From positions 11,888,001 to 11,952,000 of the forward strand of contig CM061109.1 of NCBI GenBank assembly GCA_030770545.1: a stretch of DNA of 64,000 nucleotides. The letters run 5' to 3'. Each line of letters starts with the position of its first letter. Positions within the stretch are counted from its first letter, which is position 1. This DNA is from Macropodus opercularis. Taxonomy: Eukaryota > Chordata > Actinopteri > Anabantiformes > Osphronemidae. The notes under the pieces were generated by a model. The model searched no databases. It was not told the origin of the DNA and saw only the letters and a program-made list of their open reading frames with translations. Positions 36,133-47,630 of this stretch are shown piece by piece. The translations under genes were made by a program, and so were the position numbers.

Positions 36133-37895
36133 CTACTTGGTTTGTTGGTATGAATATGGGGAATGATTTCCAGATGAGTCTACTTGTGGTTGTGCACCAT
36201 TTTCCTGTAAGACAAGGTGAGAGAACTAAGACGTTGCTGCCGATATGTTCTCAGTTAAAATACTTTCTTTTTTTTTTTTACACAAAACGCTGTGTCCATG
36301 TTAAGACATACCTCCACAGGTACAGCTGTTGTCTGCATGTGTGCATACTGTGGGATGTAGGTTCCTTGCATAGCTGTGTTAGCAGCCATAAACTGCACAA
36401 AGGAAAAACAGAAATAGCCACGTGCAATGAATTCATAATCTAAACGTTTTTAATGGAACAAATTATATTAAGGTGTTTAACTCCTTTATGATCCCATGCA
36501 GTGCTCCCTCACCGTTCCTGCACTACTCAGAGATAGGTGACTCATCTGCTGAGTAAGTGGGGCCATCATGGAAGTAGGCTGCAGTGACATGGATGGGTCC
36601 ACAGAGGGCGATAGCACTGTACCCTGGAAGAAACGTGTAAGCAGCTGTGACAGACATACACTGCACATCTAATAGAGTATGTCTGCAATACTAATTCAAA
36701 ATGGAGGAAAAATAATTATAATGAATAAAATATAAGGGCAAGAATTTCAGACAAAAAGAAACTAAATAACATCAGGTTTATGATCTCATCATCATCGTCA
36801 TTCTGATGAGTAATCACACATTGAACAAGTTGTCTAAAGGCATGTTGGCTGGTCTGATGCGTCTTACAGTGTTTTCTCAGCTCTCCTGGCTCATTTTCAA
36901 ATCAAGAAAAGCCCTTCTCTCTCAAATCAAACCCATCTGTTAAAATGTTCAGCATCTGTCATCAAATGCACAGCTTTATCTCGCCTCTTCAAGCAGTCTG
37001 GGTTTTTTTTTACATTGCAATGCAAACACTTTAGTACTTTAAATCTTCAAGGATCAGTGCCACCTTATGTGCAACTACTAATCTTCCATATTGTGTCTGT
37101 TTGTTTACAGAATGTTTAAAACAACTACAGAAAGACATGTTTCCATGAAGAAACAGACGGAAAGGGAAAATAATAAAGTATGAAAGACGTCACAAAGGCG
37201 ATGGAGAAAGAGACAAAGTCATGTTTCTTACTGGGTGCTGCATGATGTAGGGTTGATGAGGCAGCCACGATGGGTTCTGCACCTAAACATGACACAAACA
37301 CACGTTGTTAAACATGCTGGCTCTAAACAGACCACACAGCACCAGGCCACTCTGCCCTTTTCACAAAATTAACCCACACTGCCACAACCTCAGACGACAT
37401 GACGCATGAAATGTAAACTTAAGCTTAGTGCCTGTTGAACTGAATATTTCAGCATGATGACACACCTGGTATGTAGAAACAGGAGACATGTAAGGTGGCA
37501 TGGACGTCTGAGCAATCATCCTGTTTGAAATACTGTATGCTGGTGGGAAAAATCTGTGGAAACATACAGTACAGTCATTTAATACAATCAGACATATTGG
37601 CTATGACAATGCAGGCGTCTTGTTGTTATAACGTACCCGTTTTGCATTGCAGCTGCACTAGGGTCATATGTAAGCGTCATTCCAGCCTGTGGAAAAAGAG
37701 CAGCCCAGTTGACGACTAAACTAACACATGCAACTCAAACTCTTAGCCAACACAATGTCAGCATACATAGCGCACTCACCCGCCTGGAGTCACCATCTCT
37801 GGCCCAACCCCGACCATTCTGGGCAAATTTATTTAGACTTTGTCTCTTTTTCTGACCACCATCAGCAAACTTGCACAGCAATGGTTCAGATGGTG
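36133..37895 (-). CDS. rbms1: RBMS1 C-terminal exons
   Basis: Seven small exons (116, 50, 88, 51, 111, 81 and 72 nt) encode [107 protein letters not shown] and finally [20 protein letters not shown] to the stop TAG at 36133-36135. The exon series is conserved across RBMS paralogues. The 51-, 111- and 81-nt exons are phase 0 on both sides and can be skipped without a frame change. Confidence 0.93.
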
Positions 37896-40800
37896 CTGAA
37901 GGGAGAAATGGTAATGGAATAAATTTCTTTAACAAACACTATCACGCAGTGCTGTCAGTCATTGCTTGCTATATAGTCATTCAGTCCCTTAAGCCTGGGA
38001 GTGCCCATTTACGAGCCAGCCTGGGAACACAGACATCTAATTTGGCAGCTGTGGAGCTGTAATCCCCTCCCTTTCCTAAAGGAGGCAAGGCCAGTAGAGA
38101 CTATTTCAGTCTAATAATCCAATTAAAACACTTTGAGAGGGAGTGGAACTGCTACACACATCAGCTCTCCCTCTCTTCTTTGTTTGCGCTCTGATACTTT
38201 GGACTTAGCATATATGAGGTTTCTATCAGCATACATTTTTTACATTGTGGACATTTGAATCATTAATGCACATTACCTCACAGGGTGCTGTTTGTCGTTT
38301 AAACATTAAGCATAGTGCGCCTTACCTGGAAGGCCTGCTGGTGTCTTTATAAACTTTCCATTAAAGTGAGCAATAACTGCATCGCATTTTTCTGTTGACT
38401 CCATCCTGAAGTAAGAAAAGACAAAAAGAACATAACTACATCAGTAAGAACGGCACCACAAGCAGGTTCTTTGAAATGCTTCCTTTTCTGGGTGGGTGGT
38501 TGAAAATATTTTTTTTTATCTTGAAGCCTATGGTACAGTTTTCACCATCTGGTCCATATAGACACACACTCATGTACCCAACCAACCTTATGATTCACTG
38601 TGATGTTTTTGTTTTGGTAGTCAGGACGTATTTCTGTCAAATGTCATGTTGTTCATGTACAACTGGTAGTAGCAAGCAATACCACTGTAATTAAAACACC
38701 CCTTCATTATGAAACTATTTTCAAGGCGTTTCCATTTGAACTATTCTTTCTTGTTAGAGGTGTCGTGTGTTTTTGTAGTACGTATTAAGTTTAAAAACAG
38801 GTTTCACATTCTTTACATTCGTAGGACTTCATCTCCCTTATTCCCAAAGCTTTGCATTTAAACAACAGTCTCTTCTTAAACACTGCAAAATTGTCTGTTT
38901 TGAACACAGCAAACGTAACGTGTCAACATTACGTTTTGTGATCCAACAGGAAGCCAAATGAAATACCAGTTAAAGGCTGAGGAGGCTGTGAATCCTTTCG
39001 CCTGAACACTGTTCATTGAAGATTGTTCACAACAAGGTATCATTTAGTGTATGTAGCAGCAGTAAATGTGTTTTGGTGGCGTTGATAATAAATTGCAGAA
39101 GTATTCGACCTGGCAAAGCCCACTCCTCTGCTGGCTCCACTTGGGTCTCTCAAGATCCGTGTGGATATCACCTGACCGAAGTGTTTCAACATGTTTTCCA
39201 GCTCCTGCTCATCCATAGACAAAGGCAAATTGGAGATGTACAAGTTTGTTGGGTCTTGTTCTTGTTGCTGTATGGACAAATAAAACAAAACAATTATACA
39301 TGCAATTTATTTTCTCATTTTGAAAGTGCAAAAACTATGGACTGCACATTATTATTATTGCGTCACTCTCAAACTGGCTTGAGAGAGATGAGGGCATTTC
39401 AAATGGTTCATCCCTGGAAATAACTAACTACGCAAAAGACCTTCAACATAACCATGTGTTTGCTTCGTTCTCTCTGTGTGTTGTAACAAGGGGTCACATC
39501 GCTATAAGCTGTGACAGAGAGATTTGCATGCAACACACATTGGGGGAGTGCTTACGTCAGCAGATTTCTTGTTGCATTTTAGTAGCACCAGCAAAAATCA
39601 AGAGACACGACTATGGGTCACAGGACTCTTTAGTTTTGCATTGGAGTCAGTGTCAACTATAAGGCCAGACAAATTATTGAAAGGAAAACCAACATTTCAC
39701 AAATAGAAATCAAGATAGAAATAAAAAGCCATGGTTTGAAAAATCTAGATACCTCCCTTTTCAGACTGGAGTACACATGCATAAATTGTGTGAAGACAAA
39801 AATAATACTTTTGTGTTTCTCCTCTGTTGAGTGACTACTACAGTGTTAAGTAAAGGACTAGCAATCGCTGCTGTTTCGCTTCCTCCACCCTGAATCTCTG
39901 GGAATGAAGAAGTTAGAGACACATGACATGAAATCAGGTAACACAATACTCACTCACTCAAAGAAACAAAGGTAAAAAAGACGAGGCACATGACCTCTTT
40001 CCGCCACCCATCTTTCAAATTATGATGAGAAAAAGAGGTGAAGGGTGCTGGGACATAAAAACTGAAAACACACAGACAAAGTTGAAACTGTGTGTTTTCA
40101 CTTGATGATAGCATTTCTCTCTAAGCTGCTCTTTTTAATAAAAAAAATTGGTGCATGTCAAAAAGTGTCACAGATCCTGGAACAGGAAAATGAGGTTCTT
40201 TGTCAGGGCTGTATGGGAGAACCTCCCTCGAATGATTCTTGTTACCATAACTACCTTTTCTGATGTAGACAGTAGAATGTGAACAATGCAGACATACTTA
40301 AAGCTGAGAAACAAAAGCAGCTTACAGACACCCGTGGCCAGATATAGACCAAATACATACAGTTAAAGAAATAAATGGAACCCTAAAACAGAGTAGGACA
40401 GAGATGGTATATGTAGACATGCTAGATGGCATGTGTATATACCGTATGTAGTCTTGTAGTTCCAAGCACCAACAGCAGAAGGTGGAAATTGTCTCAGTAA
40501 TAAAAAAAGTACAGCAAGCCCACAGTTCAAAGAATATTAAAAGCAGCAGGTTTTGTAAAAGATCCTTTCCACGACTGCAAGACACAATGAGTCTGCGGTA
40601 ACATATCTCCACCCATTACTCATGCATGGATTACATGCAAGTGAAAGAGTACAGAGACTCATCTTACAGACCTCCACAAATACATACACACTATTTTCAC
40701 CACATGATTCACTCACAATCCTCATACTATGAGGACTAGACTTGAGTTGCCTGACTAGCAAGACTATCTGAAACTGAATCCTTACTTTTGCCATTTGAGC

Positions 40801-43800
40801 TTGGATGCCTGTGGTCTTCAGGGCAGCAACAGCTTTCTGAGCTGCAGTGGGGCTGTCAAAGTCCACAAAGCCATAACCTGGGGAGACGAGCAGCACGGTG
40901 AGAACAATATTTCGTTCAGCGTTCATGGTCAGCTCTTTTACCTCGGTGTAGAGATAGTCAACCCATAATCCCTGACCTCTATTGCGGCTGCTATATTTAA
41001 CTTTTACAAGCTAATTTATATTGAATATGTCAGATCCTGTTTAGCTTTTAAGTGGGTCCCAGTGGCAATAAAGGTTTAACGAGAACAACTAATTCTAGAT
41101 GGAGTGTAAAATTAGCAAAGAGGATAGTTTCACAAAACAAAACAACTTCAGATTACATCTTTATTGCAAAAATCTGTCAAAATGCTTTTACAGCATTCCC
41201 TTCGACTGAAAACCACTGGTGACCTCACATCTGTGTTCAGAGGAAAGCATTTTCTCCCAGTCAACAGTCTTCTTAAAGGAAGACGGCCAACTACAACTGG
41301 AACAAAGCTAACACTGTCACTCGGAAAGAGGAGGAGTCGGCCTTCTTCCCTGGAACAGCCCACAGCAGTGACACACAAACGGACAAGGGCTGAGGCTTAA
41401 AATAACACGAGCTGTGAGGCAGCTTTAAGTCTTGTTTCCTGACATGACTTGATAGCTGTTAAAAGACATGAGGTTTAGACAGAATTCACATACTGGATGT
41501 CTACCAACTTATATTGCTCAAACAAATTCTATTATGTTTTCCTCTCATTGTGTTGTGTTGTGTTGAATATCCTTCGGGGCAGTTTGTGAGATGTTTTTAT
41601 TCATTCAAAACAAGTTCACACACCTTTACATTTGTTTGTAGTCTTGTCCAGGATGGCCTTTGTTGAAACTATTTTGCCATACCTAGGGAGGAGCAGAAAG
41701 ACAAAGTATTGTTAGCAGGGCTATGTACCAGACAGAGCCAGTTATAAAACACACAGAGAAAGAGGGTTGAGCAACAACTTATGACATCACTGTAAAAATA
41801 TGAGAAACAGGAAGTGGTTTCCATGTGGTGCTGAAAATCCCCACTGTGTGAGAGCAAAGCTAAACCGTCCCCAAGTCTCTTCTCTGGTATCTTTTTGGTA
41901 AAGCCCCAAACACCAGGATCTATCAGTTTCCGATCTTTTGATATGGGAAGTCATATGTAAATTATTGACGTTTAATAAATGTCATTAAGTATTTAGGTAC
42001 ATCTTGTACTTTTTCAATGGCACACCGTCATGCTGTTGCTATGGTTTCAACAGAGCAGGCCTACTATGCATATGGACCACAGGAATGTGGTAATGGTAAC
42101 ATCTGAGAGTACCATATTACTATGGTGTCATTTCTTAAAAGACACTTTGATGTGGTTGCTTGTTAAAAAGTACTGAGCTAAATCAGTAAAGCCATAAACT
42201 CTGATTATTAAACAACTCTTTTTTTTTTAATATATAATAATAATGCATTTCAGTAGTTAAACCCTGTTTTGTTATTTTGGTTAAGTTTTAATTTTAAAGG
42301 TACTGTATATATGTTTCACAGTGTAACTACACTACAGACAAGACAGATAGACAAGAGATTGAATGCCCAAATTTGTTTATACCCGATGAGAGAAGAACAT
42401 GAGGGCAATGTAAGGTTCTCTAGGTGGGTTTGAGGATGAAGGACCTGAAAGATCATCTCAAAACAAGTGTTGCTGTATTGGGTTTTCTTTTACACTACAA
42501 TTCAAACGCAGAATATCAATGTGTAGATGTAGTTACTTTAAGATCACTCAGCCATCCTGTGAGACATTCTGCATGCACAAAAAAGGAAGTTCTGTTTAAG
42601 AAGGGGTAAAATGACATTTAACAGAACTACTGTAGAGAATGTACATCGTGCGCATAATCATGGTGTTTGGGTTGCAGAAGCATTGCACGACTGGGAAAAC
42701 CTTTCAACGGAAAGAAAATATTGTCCCATTCGCTGTACGTCACTGCTGAAGCAGAGTTCAGTATCATACTGGGTAGTCTAGGAAAAAACAAAACACAATG
42801 CAGCAGGGTGGTCTTCTTGGCAAGGACAAAGCATTCAGTGCACGATAAGAACTATGGATAAACCCAGTAGTGACAGTGTGTCTCCTTCATCTGCACACAT
42901 GACATGTAAAGGCTTAGCTGCTGTGCTCTACATGCTGTCAAGTAGCTCAACATCCTTTGTTGACGAGTATTGATTTTCATGCTATATTCAAATGAAGCCC
43001 ACAATAACATTTTGCATAATTTCTCATTAAAAAGCAAATTAAATTTAAAATCCTTCCCATTTCTTTAGAAATGATTGTAGATTTATTTTAAGGGACTGCC
43101 ACTGCAAATTAAAAACAGACGTATAGACTGACTGCAGACAATCGAAGGTTGATCAATAGCAGAGAAACATGAGAGGAAGTGCTGTACTCACGGCTGACAA
43201 AGCTTGACCAGGTCATGGTCTGTGGTTGAAGGGGACAGGCCTCGAATGTAAAGGTTTGTTTTGCTGAGCTGGTCCCAACTTGCAGTGCTACTGCTGCTGT
43301 TGTTGTTATTGGTACTTGGGCTTGGTGGAGCCATGGGGTATGTTGATGGGGCAGAAGATGACTAGAATAGGCAGGATGGCAGAAAAAAAAAAATCATTGA
43401 ACAACTTCACACCAACCTACAAAGCGAATACAAGCGTGTTTATATATACGTTTATCAAGTGGTGTCTTATACACACACAATCCTGTACAGGGAGCAAAAT
43501 CAGCATTCATTAAAGTCAAATTCAGTTTCTTTACAGCTCAACTTCTGAAAGAAATAACCAATATTTGATCAGCAGAAAGTTTCAGTATGTACAGTATACA
43601 CACTGGACTCTGGTGATGAGGATGTCTGTGACGTCATTTCTATATAGCTCAATTAGGAGAAATAGATAAACCTCCTTCATTAGAATCATGTGGGTTTCTG
43701 TTGAGTTAGGGTCCAATTCTAAAATTAGTGTTGCATTAATGCCACTTCTACTGTTATTTCTAGTAAAGTGGCAGTAACTTTAATGCTCCTTTCAATGAAA

Positions 43801-45546
43801 ACCTTTGATTAACAAAAGCTTGAGTGGCTTCAAGTCTGGTAGAGCTCTTTTGCCTTCATGTCGGACAGTGATTATCCACCCCTTCCCCATTTTCCGAGGA
43901 ATCCCAAGTTGAGGGGAAGCTGATGGAATCCCAAGCATGAAGTGGTGACAAGACTGAGCAAACCAAGTCAAGACTCCAACCTCTGGGCTGGTAGGTTGAC
44001 CTTCTCTACTGCCTTCACAAAAAAACAGTTTGACCTAAAGCTTTCCAAAATATGAATGGCAGAGGTTGTGATTTCCTCCACCCAAACCTCACATTCCATG
44101 TTCTTTTTAGGTCAGTAATATTTTATTGGTTTATAGCACAAACTAAAGGTTTCCACAAACCATACAATCTGACTATTACATGGGAATATTTAATCGTTGT
44201 AACCACCCCACCTTTCCACAGTCTTTGTTTCTAAATAAAAGCTGACAGAATAATTACACACGACACTTTAGAAAACTTGTGAAAAAAGTAAACAAATAAA
44301 CAAAAACATTGCAAGACCACATAAAATCATTAAAGTTGGTTTTCTTGACTAGCCTTCATCTACAAACTGAACCAGGGCCATATTTTATCCACGTTCTAGT
44401 AGGATAAATTAATCACACAGTTCAAAATAACTCACTCACATCAACTGAACTATATATTGAATAAATAATGGCCGTGCATTCAAACTAAATCCGCCTTGAG
44501 TCACTGCACCCTCCTAACATGAACACTACATCTTCTAAACTTATTTTTTTTTTTAACCAATAACAAGAAATAACACAACCCTGACATCTCAAATGACTTC
44601 AGTGTCTGAAAAGGCCAATCTTCACCTGCGTTCACTAAAGTTTCAACCATGCGTTTCAGGAATTTAAAATATGAACATGCAATTTCGCAGCAGTTTAGTT
44701 TCACGGCTTAAGCAACCATAACTTCATAACTAAACTTTTAACAGTTACTGCCATCACAACTTATTGCAAAGCTTCAATGTGCCTGTCCGTTTGGCACTCA
44801 GGGACATTTTCATTCATGTGCCTGGCTGCTTCGTACAGGGCTGTGACAGACCACGACGGGGAGAGGACGGCACCTTATCAGCCAGTTCCAGACCAGCTGA
44901 GCCTGTCATATCCGAACTGGAAACACACAGGGCTTCCAGTAACAGGCCTCGCCCATGGAGCTCTAGCCACAGGATAACACCATGAGCACAACACAGTGAA
45001 CGGCGATATCTGTACGTAACTGGGACAGAGTGAACGCATCACTGGACAACTGTGCACATTACTGCACCGCCCGGCTTGTTGTAGTAAACGTGAGGCAACA
45101 GATGCAAATCAAATGATGTGGAAAGTACCTGTGTTTGTAAGAGGTAAAGTGAGAAAGGTCTTCCTGTAAAATCACACACGTTTGATGAGGGTTGCGTCTG
45201 GAAAACCGCCTGCTCATTACAGCCATAAGAGCAAGGCATCGGCCTATAGCTCGCCCCAGCCTGCCTTGAAGCGGACCCTGAACGCAACACTGTCATGTAC
45301 ATGACACCGCTAACAAGTTAACCGACGCAGCGCCAACTTCTCTCCAACTTGGAGCCACGGCGGCGAATCCTGCTCCAGTTAAGTTTATTTGGAGCGAGCT
45401 GCCGTGAAAACACCGACGTTGGGACCTTCACGTAGCCGGTTTGGTGTAAATGACGCCTCCGGGCGGGTCTTTAGTCAATATTAGCGTGTGTTTACCTGTT
45501 TGCGGTGCGGGGTCCTTTGTGAGTTTCCAGTGTTAGCGAAAATCAT
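36133..45546 (-). CDS. rbms1: RBMS1, RNA-binding motif single-stranded interacting protein 1 (complete, short N-terminal form)
   Basis: Thirteen coding exons with matching phases: 45496-45546, 43192-43361, 41624-41682, 40786-40877, 39110-39267, 38326-38405, 37780-37895, 37637-37686, 37466-37553, 37232-37282, 36513-36623, 36312-36392 and 36133-36204. They total 392 residues; human is ~406. RBMS proteins bind single-stranded DNA and AU-rich RNA and act in transcript stability and splicing. Two RRMs (~52-125 and ~131-205) are followed by a Pro/Met/Gln-rich tail. The tail string [12 protein letters not shown] separates RBMS1 from RBMS2 and RBMS3 (paralogue sequences recalled, not searched). The start exon encodes [17 protein letters not shown], like the alternative mammalian MIF...RKQ start, not the MGKVWKQQ start; no MGK-type exon was found in the window. 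It reads away from TANK. Confidence 0.95.
38326..39267 (-). CDS. rbms1: RBMS1 RRM2 exons
   Basis: Exon 39110-39267 starts [20 protein letters not shown] (RNP2 LYISNL, ~133-138) and ends RGVGFAR (RNP1, ~171-177). Exon 38326-38405 continues [20 protein letters not shown]. The split arginine codon AG|G across the junction confirms the donor at 39110, although the donor (CAG|GTCGAA) is off consensus. Human RBMS1 has KPFGQV where this copy reads KHFGQV. Confidence 0.94.
40786..43361 (-). CDS. rbms1: RBMS1 RRM1 exons
   Basis: Exons 43192-43361, 41624-41682 and 40786-40877. The first gives a Ser/Asn-rich lead ([12 protein letters not shown]) and then KTNLYIRGL (RNP2, residues ~54-59) and LVKLCQP. 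The second gives [20 protein letters not shown]. The third gives GYGFVDFD (RNP1, ~93-100), [10 protein letters not shown] and IQAQMAK. The aromatic RNP residues (Y in RNP2, Y and F in RNP1) are all present, so single-strand binding should be intact. Introns of 0.8 and 1.5 kb between them show no further features. Confidence 0.95.
43362..45495 (-). other. RBMS1 intron 1; nothing else recognised
   Basis: A 2.1-kb AT-rich intron between the short leader exon and the RRM1 exon. No coding exon with compatible phase or recognisable similarity is seen on either strand. Confidence 0.6.
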
Positions 45547-45850
45547 CCTCGGGCTCAGAATGGACGTTGTTTCTCCGTGAAGGTACGGCGGCTACCGAAA
45601 CACACCAGACTCCTCGTAAAGCCGCCTTACTCCGCTAGATTACAACGACATATGTTCATACACATGTTCGCTATATTTGCGTTCTTGTCGCGTCGTCTAT
45701 CCGACGGCAGAAACCTTCGTAAATCGCCCCAACTTCGGTTGCCCAGCCCCGTTTGTTTGACTTCATTGATTTGCAGTCACCGCTGCGCAGGACGGACTGT
45801 GCCACGGCGGGAGAAACCATTCAGACCGTTGGAGTAGGGGGCGACTTTCC
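45547..45850 (-). promoter_or_regulatory. RBMS1 5' UTR and likely promoter (CpG-enriched)
   Basis: Sequence to the right of the RBMS1 start codon is clearly richer in CpG than the flanks (about 45.3-45.9 kb), without an obvious TATA box. The transcription start cannot be fixed from sequence. The plus-strand open frame 45577-45837 is taken as a by-product of the CpG-rich composition. Confidence 0.4.
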
Positions 45851-46812
45851 CCCAGGCTCCCAAAATACGTGACGCCTCCACCCAGCCGGGGGTGAGCGAA
45901 TGTCAATAAGACGTTGATTTAAAAGCTGGACACGTAATATGGCATATGCGACTATCGATATTGTTTTTAGTTTTGTAAGTGGGTAATATGACGCTTTTGT
46001 CCACCCCTCTCGTTTTGTGCCTTTTAAAAGGTGCATACCTCACATTCCACTGTGTGGCGACTAAACTTGGATGTTTTATTGTGACAACTTTTATATTGTT
46101 TTTGTTCCTAACCCGCAAGTATTAATAGCAGTGTCTTACATTTAGGATGCACTTATTTTATTATTTATTAAGTATTTCCCCCCCACACACGTCAGGTTAC
46201 TTTTACGTCACCGCAGAGATGAATGTTGTACTTGTGCTCCAGTACATGTAACTGCTTTTTGTTCTGTAGATGTCACCATGAGGTTAAGTAACCATGTTGG
46301 TCGATCTAACTCCAGGAATTATCGTGGTATTTTTAATTCATCCATTGTTTTTGTCTGAAGAACTCAACGTTAATTCTCTATTCGTCCTTATCATCAGCCT
46401 CTGTACTGGTTTATTCTGTGACTGTGATTCCATGACTGCGTGGGTTTACACCTGAGCAGATTACAGAACATCTCTGTTGTCTCAAGGTCTCTTAGGATTC
46501 ACACCCACTGTATTTGGCAACACAAGTCTCAGTGGTGGATATTATAAAATCTAATGATAAACAAAGTAAACTAAGCACAGGAGTACAAATTTGTAGAAAG
46601 AGGTTACATTTATATAACATTGACTTGGCAAATGTGTAACTGTTTTCATGGTGGTCATGGTGGTACTTGCTGTGTTTGTGTCTGGAAAATTCCACTGTCA
46701 CTCACTGATTAACAAACAAAGATTTTACATCTATCTGGTACCTGACATCTTTTATTAGCATATGAACTTTATGGACACCATCAGCACAATGTGTCAGTCA
46801 GTCATCTTAAGT

Positions 46813-47060
46813 CAGCTTATCCCTTTTGGGGTCACAGGTGTGCTGGAGCCTATCCCAGCTGTCTATTGGCGAGAGACATACAACCAATTACGCACACACC
46901 CGCAAATTTACACTTACGCCAATCAGTGTGGGATGAAGAGAACCCGCGCAGAGCGAACCCACGCAGACACGCGCAAACTCCACACAGAAAGGCCACCGGT
47001 CGCCTCCAGGAATCAACCGCAGGACCTTATTGCTGAGACGACTGTGCTGCCCCAGCACAA
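46813..47060 (+). repeat. Degenerate dispersed fish repeat, internally deleted copy
   Basis: The sequence reads CAGCTTATCCC..., GGGGTCACAGGTGTGCTGG, AGCCTATCCCAGCTGT, GGCGAGAGACATAC, then AACCCACGCAGAC, GCAAACTCCACACAGAAAGG, CGCCTCCAGGAATCAACC and ACTGTGCTGCC. This matches the order of a very common non-autonomous interspersed repeat of fish genomes as I know it; I do not assign its class. The usual middle part (CTGGACAGG..GCCAGTCTATC) is missing. Confidence 0.7.
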
Positions 47061-47606
47061 CGTGTATGTACTGTAAAGGTGTTCTATAAATATCTCTATA
47101 TCAACTAAGTGAATACAAAGGTCACCAGCAGAACATGTAGGGAAGTCAGAGGGTCAGCATTAAGAGAAAGAAAGCGAAACTGATTCAGCAGTGCTAAAGA
47201 GGGGGCAGGGCTGGCGTTGAGGCAAAGGAGCCACCACCTTTATGAAACAGTGAAAGGAAAGGTTATCTCTGACCCTGTGTTTGTGCAGTGCCTGTGTCCG
47301 TTTTAAAGTAATGTTGCTGTCATGCGTAGAATACGTCAAAGTTATCCATAGTGTGATTAAACAAATGGAATTGCTTTCCATCACATAAAGCGGACCTCGA
47401 AATAAATAGATTTCCAAATGTTATGCGTGCAGCGCATATAATACGAAACCACTTCGGTGCAACAGTTGCCAACAGAGGAGCAGCTACAGAGCCCATTGTT
47501 CCTAGAAAGGAGACCTCCATTCATGTTACAGACTGCACATGTATGCTCTCTCAAACCGGCACACACGTGCATTCCATTTGATGCACAGGACACAGGACAC
47601 CCCCCT

Positions 47607-47630
47607 ACACACACACACACACACACACAC
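47607..47630. repeat. AC dinucleotide microsatellite
   Basis: An uninterrupted (AC)12 tract in the RBMS1-TANK intergenic region. Confidence 0.95.

Noticed and set aside
36133..45546. Assignment of this gene to RBMS2 or RBMS3
   Set aside because: The tail string [10 protein letters not shown], the MIF...RKQ start and the neighbours TANK and BAZ2B all favour RBMS1.
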